From Prorocentrum cordatum (lineage: Eukaryota; Sar; Dinophyceae; Prorocentrales; Prorocentraceae), in the NCBI GenBank assembly GCA_963575745.1, contig CAUYUJ010014599.1:184350-214349 (forward strand): a stretch of DNA of 30,000 nucleotides, given 5' to 3'. Below the pieces are notes generated by a model. It ran no database searches. It saw only the letters and a list, made by a program, of their open reading frames with translations, and was not told the DNA's origin. Each line of letters begins with the position of its first letter. Position 1 is the first letter of the stretch. The translations under genes were made by a program, and so were the position numbers. This document shows, piece by piece, positions 25,146 through 30,000 of the stretch.

Positions 25146-25395
25146 GGAGGAGGAGGAAGAGGAGGAGGAGGAGGTCCGTAGCCATTTTGGCTCAAGGCTA
25201 AACGTTGTGAAGTGCTATGGGCGCCCGAGAATCAGCGATTAGCTTTGTGACCTTTCAGTAGGTCTCTCTCGAGTCAGGCCGGGGGTTCTGATCACTCCAA
25301 AGTTTCACCCATCCAACCAGTCCACATGGCGCTCGCGATGAGAGCCACTCAGAAGTGGTAACTGGCCGAGGCTTTCGACAGTGCTCCCACTTGTC

Positions 25396-25426
25396 CTGAT
25401 GATGAGGATGGCGATGATGATGATGC

Positions 25427-25468
<42 letters not shown>

Positions 25469-25469
25469 C

Positions 25470-25528
<59 letters not shown>
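25396..25528 (+). repeat. (GAT)n microsatellite
   Basis: About 44 GAT units with few interruptions. In one frame its Asp run continues without a stop into the LINE ORF1-like remnant. Sequence 25173-25395 before it is unique and unassigned. Confidence 0.95.
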
Positions 25529-25529
25529 C

Positions 25530-26410
25530 ACGCGTCGGCACAAGTCTTCGAGGACAGGAGACTCAGATGCCGAGCAACGGGCATCTGTGGAGAGTACCAA
25601 GCAAGCCATGGAGGGAGCAGTGGCCTCGTTGCAGCACCAGGGCGGTACCATGTCAGCTCAAATCGCTCCGCTCGGATCCACCTTCTCCACCTCTTCCGGG
25701 CAGGTTCAGGCAACCATCGGGCGCAGGATTTTTGGAGTGGAGACGGCGACGGAAGGGCCATTCCACAGAGCTGCAAGGGTCAAGGCAGAGATGGCGGCGG
25801 TCAAGCGGCAACTTGGAGACATCAAGGAAGAATGGCCAGTCTCGCCTACAGTTGATCGGTCTGGTCTTTCGATCGGGAGATCGACACCACCATCCTCGCC
25901 ATCATGGCAAATGGTGTCCTTGCGAAGAATGACGTGCTCGCTGCTCTTGGCCCCTGGGTGCAGAGAAATAAATAAAATCGCGTCGAACGACATACACACA
26001 GATGGAGACCCCTATCGGGAAGCGTTTCACGATTCGTGTGCTCGGAGCCTCTGCATACGCTTCTAGGAAGGTCGCGCAGATGCTGGGAAGTCTCAAGAAG
26101 ATGGATGGGAGCTACGAAAAGTTCGTTGGAGCAGACGTGGGCAGCGGACGTCGTGAGATACATGTTACGGGATACAAGAACCCCGAGATGGTCAAACAGG
26201 AGAGAGATATGCACCAAGAAGGCGCGCTCGATTCTCGGTAACTTGCAGCCGCAGGCCCGATACTTCGTGGACAAGCAGAAGGGCGAGCTCAGCTCCAACT
26301 GGGTGCCTTTGCTCAAGGTGCAGCCTAGGCCTGGAAAGCAGGAGCCGCTTGTGCACTTGCTTCGAAGAACCTTCGTGCGTAGGGATTTGACCTCGACAGA
26401 GTCCGTTCTA
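25530..26410 (+). pseudogene. LINE ORF1-like remnant, frameshifted
   Basis: Coding-like pieces follow one another. The frame at 25530-25850 contains SVESTKQAMEGAVASLQHQG and VKAEMAAVKRQLGDIKEEW. Another frame, at about 25868-25970, reads DREIDTTILAIMANGVLAKN. A third, at 26002-26215, has METPIGKRFTIRVLGASAYA and KMDGSYEKFVGADVGSG. A fourth, from 26206, reads KKARSILGNLQPQARYFVDK. At least three frame changes are needed. A coiled-coil-like segment followed by a compact domain fits a LINE ORF1 or an N-terminal extension, but this assignment comes from position next to the endonuclease, not from a recognised motif. Confidence 0.55.
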
Positions 26411-26497
26411 GTCTCGCGCATGAGTTTGCCCAACCGACGGCGTCAGTCTCGTGGATTATTTAACCCACTTCTCGCCCGATGGCGAGGCAAGGAGCAG

Positions 26498-27310
26498 TGG
26501 GCACTATCTCTGACCACGTGGGATGCCAGAGCCCTGTTTCATCATGAACCTTCGATTCGGGATCGGAAAACGTGGTTGCGTCGATCGCTCCTGACTCATG
26601 GGGCGGTTTTGGCGGCTCAAGAAACGCACGGGTCAGAAATGGATGCGCGCGACTTGTTGTATCACACGCACAAGGATTTCCTTGCCACGGTGAGCTTCAG
26701 TAGCGCGCCGCACGCGGGAGGAATCGCCGCTCTCTTCTCGAAGTGTTCTGCGGCCGCTGGCGCCACGCCGGCAGTGGTTTCCAGTGTTTTGGTCCTGGGG
26801 GGGGTCCTCAATGTGAGAATTGAGTTTGCCAGGGGCGTCTGGATTAGCCGTTATAACATACATAATTTCGGCCTCTCGGCCGACCGGAAGAATATGATCG
26901 CATGTCATGGCGTATACTCAGGACTCGGAGGCCTCCCCCGACGCCGCGCTCGTAGTTGCGGCGGGCGGTTTTCATTTTGCCGACCAGCTGCCGCGCGCAG
27001 GGGGCGTCGGGAATCCAGAGGTTGCCCGCGTGAGCCCAGGGGGCCATGGCACCCGAAAGTTTAGTTTTGCGAAAGAATATCGGAAAGGCCGCGGCCAAAT
27101 TCTGATGAAGGCCTTGGGGGCCATGGTTGAGATTCAAGTTCCCGAACCGACGCGCTTCTGTCAGAGGCGCAGGCTGCTGTCCGCGCTGGATGGGGTCTTC
27201 GTCAGCTTTGAGGGTTGGATCCCCCCCGCCCAGTTGTCCGCCTCTGGGGAGGTGCGGGGGCTCCCCGAGGTGCCGTGCCTGGAGGGCGCCAGCGACCATG
27301 CCCCGCATTC
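26498..27310 (+). pseudogene. LINE APE-type endonuclease, inactivated
   Basis: The first frame reads LSLTTWDARALFHHEPS, then VLAAQETHG (catalytic-type Glu at 26621), AGGIAALFSK and YNIHNFG (26852-26872). After a frameshift near 26900 the second frame reads ALVVAAGGFHFADQ, where active enzymes have GDFNF. It then shows LDGVFVSFEGW and ASDHAPHS (SDH at 27291-27299). The family (endonuclease/exonuclease/phosphatase) nicks target DNA to prime reverse transcription. Loss of the Asp and Asn in the GDFNF position, together with the frameshift, indicates a non-functional copy. Confidence 0.8.
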
Positions 27311-27369
27311 CTCTCCTTCTCGAGCAGTGAGCCTCAAAAGCAAGGAGGACAATTTCAAAGCATTCCCAG

Positions 27370-28122
27370 GGGGTTCACCCACCCGAAGTGCCAGGACGTT
27401 TTGAAGAAAGTCTCCGAAACAGTGGTTTTCGACGTGCTCTCTCCCCCCTGGCCCTGGACTTTACCGAGAAAATGATGATGGAGGCTGCTCGTGTTGCTCG
27501 GAATTCGCTACTTCGGAATTCGCCCAACAGTCTCTTCTCCAAGTGCATCGCCGTCGTGCTGTTTGGCGCTGGGACCTGAAGCTGGGGGAGAAGATAAGGT
27601 CGAGTTCCGGACTGGGTAGGAGGCATCAGTACGTCGACCCCATGGGAAAGAAGGTCACGCTGATCGGTGCTAGCGGGTTTGCCTCGACGACGGGCGAGAT
27701 CTCTAGAGGGGCGGCGAACGGGAGTGGGGCGCTGACGAAGAGGGAAATGGCGACGGCGACGGGCGAGTTCACGCGAAGCAAACTCCGGCGACGGCTGAAA
27801 GGGCAAATCATTTGAGGCGATTTTTGGGCCCCCTTCGGCAGTCAGGTGACTCTGCGAGGCCTCGAGGTGGGCGGCGGAGCTGTCACTCGCGACTTTGGCC
27901 AGGTCATGCAGGTGCTAAGCCGGCCAGCACTGGGGCGCGGTCTTCGGCCAGGAGAACAAAGTCAACCAGACAGACAGGGACCTCGCGGCCCTGGATAAAT
28001 ATGGGCCCGAAGTTTCCCAAGAGGACCTCCCGCCGCCCGCGTTAGCTGACGTTGAAAGCTACCTCGAGAGGGCCAACAACAGCGCCCCTGGACCCGACAG
28101 CCTGACGCACGCGGTCCAGCGG
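27370..28122 (+). pseudogene. LINE ORF2 linker and start of reverse transcriptase, frameshifted
   Basis: One frame reads FTEKMMMEAARVARNSLLRN (about 27461-27520), typical of the linker after the endonuclease. The next reads VWRWDLKLGEKIRSSSGLGR (27561 on). A third reads HWGAVFGQENKVNQTDRDLA (27916 on) and EDLPPPALADVESYLERANN. It ends SAPGPDSLTHAVQR and TGA at 28123. The SAPGPD motif normally precedes the reverse transcriptase palm. The YxDD region and everything after are absent. Confidence 0.7.
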
Positions 28123-28194
28123 TGAAGGCGCAACCTGTGCGCCGCGAGGCCCGTCGGCGAGCGGAGCGAGTCAACTCTTGGCCGCAGCGACGTG

Positions 28195-28480
28195 CCCACG
28201 AGGAGGAGGAGGATAATGAGGAGGGGAGAAGGAGGATATGGCAGTGAACAGCAGGAGAAAGAGGATCACGAAGGAGGGGGGGACGAATAATGGCAGCGGC
28301 AACTCGAATGGAAGGAGCGGGAGGAGCAGGGGGAGGGGAACGGCGGAGGAGGGGAAAGGAGGGGAGCGACAAGATTGAGGAATGATTCGGATCCGGGCGA
28401 GTGGCCCGCGCTTGGGCGAGAGCGCCTTTCTCAACGACGGGAGCAAAGCCGCGATCCTAATATGGGAAAGAGCGTGTTCT
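28195..28480 (-). repeat. Two-module dispersed family, copy D (left module and tract, inverted)
   Basis: Read on the minus strand it has GCTCCCG, GAGAAAGGCGCTCTCGCCCA, GGCCACT and GGATCCGAATCATTCCTCA. A pyrimidine tract follows, with CTGCTCCTCCCGCTCCTTCC as in copies A and B. It sits where the LINE breaks off. Confidence 0.75.
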
Positions 28481-28496
28481 ACCGCTGCTGGCGGAA

Positions 28497-28668
28497 AACC
28501 GGGGGGGGTCACTACCGGTTCGAACCCCTCCCCCCCCCCCCCCACCGGAAAACCGGGGGGGGTCACTACCAGTTCGAACCCCCCCCCCCCCCTCAGCTCA
28601 TCATGAAAAGGGGGGGGGGTCACTACCGGTTCGAACCCCCCCCCCCCCCCCCCTCGAAAACCGAGTGG
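28497..28668 (+). repeat. Three-copy array GGGGTCACTACCGGTTCGAA, left arm
   Basis: Copies with CACTACC at 28510, 28564 and 28621 are separated by C runs of 12-18 and GGAAAACCGGGG. The array is repeated in inverted orientation at 29300-29450. GGTTCGAACC resembles a tRNA B box, but no tRNA fold is present. Confidence 0.9.
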
Positions 28669-29299
28669 GGGTGCGGACAGTGGTGGGGACGGTGTTGGTG
28701 GGGACAGTGGTGAGGGGACAGCGGGACAGTGGTGGGGACAGTGGGACAGTGGGACAGTGGTGGGGACGGTAGTGGTGGGGACAGTGGTGGGGACAATGGT
28801 GGGAACAGGGGGGACAGTGGACAGTGGTGGGAACGGTGGTGGTGGGGACAGTGGTGTGGGGACAGTGGGAATGAGGTGGAAACACTGGGACAGTGGAGGG
28901 TACAATGGTGGTGGGGACACTGGTAAAGGCGGTGGCGAGGACGGCGGTGGGACAATGGGACAGAGGTACAGTGGGGACAGTGGTGGGGACAGTGGGGACA
29001 GTGGTGGAAACAGTGGGACAGCTCAGTGGGACAGCGGAGGAGTCAGTGGGACAGTGGGGACAGTGGGGATAGGCAGTGGTTGGGTCCGTGGAGACAGTGG
29101 GGAGAGTGGAACCGTGGTGGGAACAGTTGTGGGAACAGTGGGGACAGTGCGACAGTGGTGGGGGCACTGGTGGGGACAATAGGGACGGTGGTGGAACCAG
29201 TGGGGACAGTGGTGGTGAGGACAGTGGTGCTGGGAACAACAGTGGGGGATGTGATGCGAGCGGTGGTAGGGACCGGGAGTCGTTTGCTGGCGGTGCGTG
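28669..29299 (+). repeat. GGGACAGTGGTG minisatellite
   Basis: About 600 bases of 9- and 12-base units (GGGACAGTG, GTGGTGGGGACA, GGTGGTGGGGACAGT) with scattered changes. On the minus strand it reads as Cys/His/Pro or Thr/Val/Pro repeats, which are artefacts. Confidence 0.95.
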
Positions 29300-29450
29300 G
29301 GGGGGGGTCGAACCGGTAGTGACCCCCTCCGGTTTTCGAGGGGGGGGGGGGTCCAACCGGTAGTGACCCCCCCCGGTTTTCCGGATCCGGAGGGGGGGGG
29401 GGGAGGGGTTCGAACCGGTAGTGACCCCCCCCCGGTTTTCGAGGGGGAGG
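29300..29450 (-). repeat. Three-copy array, right arm (inverted)
   Basis: CGAACCGGTAGTGACCCCC-type units stand at about 29309, 29355 and 29412, with GGTTTTCGAGGGG linkers. This is the reverse complement of 28497-28668. The pair brackets the minisatellite. Confidence 0.9.
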
Positions 29451-29569
29451 GGGGGGGGTTAGGGGAGGGGGGGTTTTGCCGGGAGGGAGGGGGGGGGGGG
29501 GGGGGAGGGGTTCCAGCAGGGGGGGGGGGGGATTTTTCGGAGGGGGGGGGGGAGACCCCCGGGTTCCGG
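29451..29569 (+). repeat. G homopolymer cluster
   Basis: Runs of 8-18 G with short interruptions. Lengths here are unreliable in most sequencing methods. Confidence 0.9.
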
Positions 29570-29720
29570 AGGAAAAGGTTGGCAATTTTCCACAGTAAAG
29601 CGGCGGTGGATCATGCTCTCTCTAATATGGGGCCCACGCTGCAGCTGGAACACAGTTCTGGAAGGATTGATAACGTTCGGATCTGGCAAGCGCACGATCC
29701 CGTGCGTATCAACGCGCGGA
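29570..29720 (-). repeat. Two-module dispersed family, copy E (part of left module, inverted)
   Basis: The minus strand reads CCAGATCCGAACGTTATC, CTTCCAGAACTGTGTTCCAG, and CTGCAGCGTGGGCCCCATAT. These correspond to 11238-11288 of copy B. Confidence 0.65.
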
Positions 29721-29799
29721 GGGGCCGAGCAAATCCCCAGCCATCTTTGGGACAGGGGGGAGAGTAGTATTCATGTCGGGTAATTGTGGAGGGAGGGGC

Positions 29800-30000
29800 A
29801 GGGCGGGGGATGCAGGGGATGGGGGGGGGGGAGGGGGAGGACGGGGGGGGTGAGTGTGGGAGCGGGGGGGGTGAGGGGTGAGGGGGGCGAGAGGACGAGT
29901 AGGGAGGGCGGGGGGGCGGAGGGAGAAAAGGAGACGGAGGACGGTGGGGAGGAGGAGGAGAGGAGGAGGAGGAGGAGGAGGAGGAGGAGGAGGGAGGAGG
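29800..30000 (+). repeat. G-rich and GGA tract at window end
   Basis: GGGGGTGAGTG-like sequence and G runs pass into (GGA)n at 29952-30000. No gene is present, and the tract continues beyond the window. Confidence 0.9.

Larger units (their letters stand above)
25530..28125 (+). mobile_element. Decayed non-LTR retrotransposon (LINE), 3' part missing
   Basis: In plus-strand order the region shows an ORF1-like remnant, an APE-type endonuclease, a linker and the first motif before a reverse transcriptase palm. These pieces lie in changing frames. The reverse transcriptase catalytic core, the 3' end and a poly(A) or tail repeat are missing after about 28125, where a dispersed-family copy begins. 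No target duplication is seen. The element is dead. Confidence 0.8.

Noticed and set aside
28505-28530. tRNA gene or Pol III promoter suggested by GGTTCGAACC
   Set aside because: It matches a B box, but there is no A box or cloverleaf. The palindrome lies between C homopolymers.
28669-29299. Cys/His/Pro-rich zinc-finger-like protein on the minus strand
   Set aside because: The spacing of Cys and His follows the 9/12-base minisatellite units, and the other frames give equally regular Thr/Val/Pro repeats.

Overview
The window is eukaryotic nuclear DNA from a GC-rich genome full of simple repeats. Supporting signs are a complete Ty1/copia retrotransposon, a decayed LINE with an APE-type endonuclease, kilobase-scale trinucleotide arrays, many (TCC)n/(GGA)n tracts, and short coding islands bordered by pyrimidine tract-AG and GT splice signals. 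No bacterial operon, rRNA, tRNA or CRISPR was seen. My best guess is a dinoflagellate, perhaps Prorocentrum-like. This rests on GC-rich codon use, repeat content and the style of the transposon proteins. It is inference, and another GC-rich protist is possible.

Layout. 1-735: minisatellites, one forming a palindrome. 736-2530: unique GC-rich sequence with no recognised gene. 2530-4280: GGT, GGA and GAT arrays around an acidic coding-like segment. 4280-4850: first copy of a dispersed repeat family built of two modules around a pyrimidine tract, called here the two-module family. 4850-6050: pyrimidine tracts, G/C homopolymers and a Thr-rich minus-strand frame. 6064-6849: the best host gene candidate, two exons around a 354-base intron, with an in-frame TAG. 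7010-10110: tandem and dispersed satellites with periods near 89, 81 and 73 bases, plus GAT and GGA tracts. 10357-10454: an isolated exon candidate. 11097-12030: second two-module copy. 12536-12943 and 14735-15369: further exon candidates. 14946-15265: alternating CGT and CCGT arrays.

15671-22147 is a TACATG/TATATG microsatellite split by an intact copia element (16186-22068). The element has 128-base LTRs differing at two positions, a primer-binding site, and one uninterrupted 1742-codon gag-pol frame. That frame carries a zinc knuckle, protease, a SAP-like motif, a DD35E integrase, reverse transcriptase, RNase H and an unexplained C-terminal tail with a membrane segment. 23002-23233 holds nested inverted repeats. 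23548-24895 is a long GAT array. 25530-28125 is a frameshifted LINE remnant that keeps its 5' part and lost its 3' part. 28195-30000 holds more two-module copies, a GGGACAGTG minisatellite flanked by inverted arrays, and G homopolymers.

The copia element is the only feature that looks complete and recently active. The LINE is dead. The host exon candidates are fragmentary and need transcript evidence.
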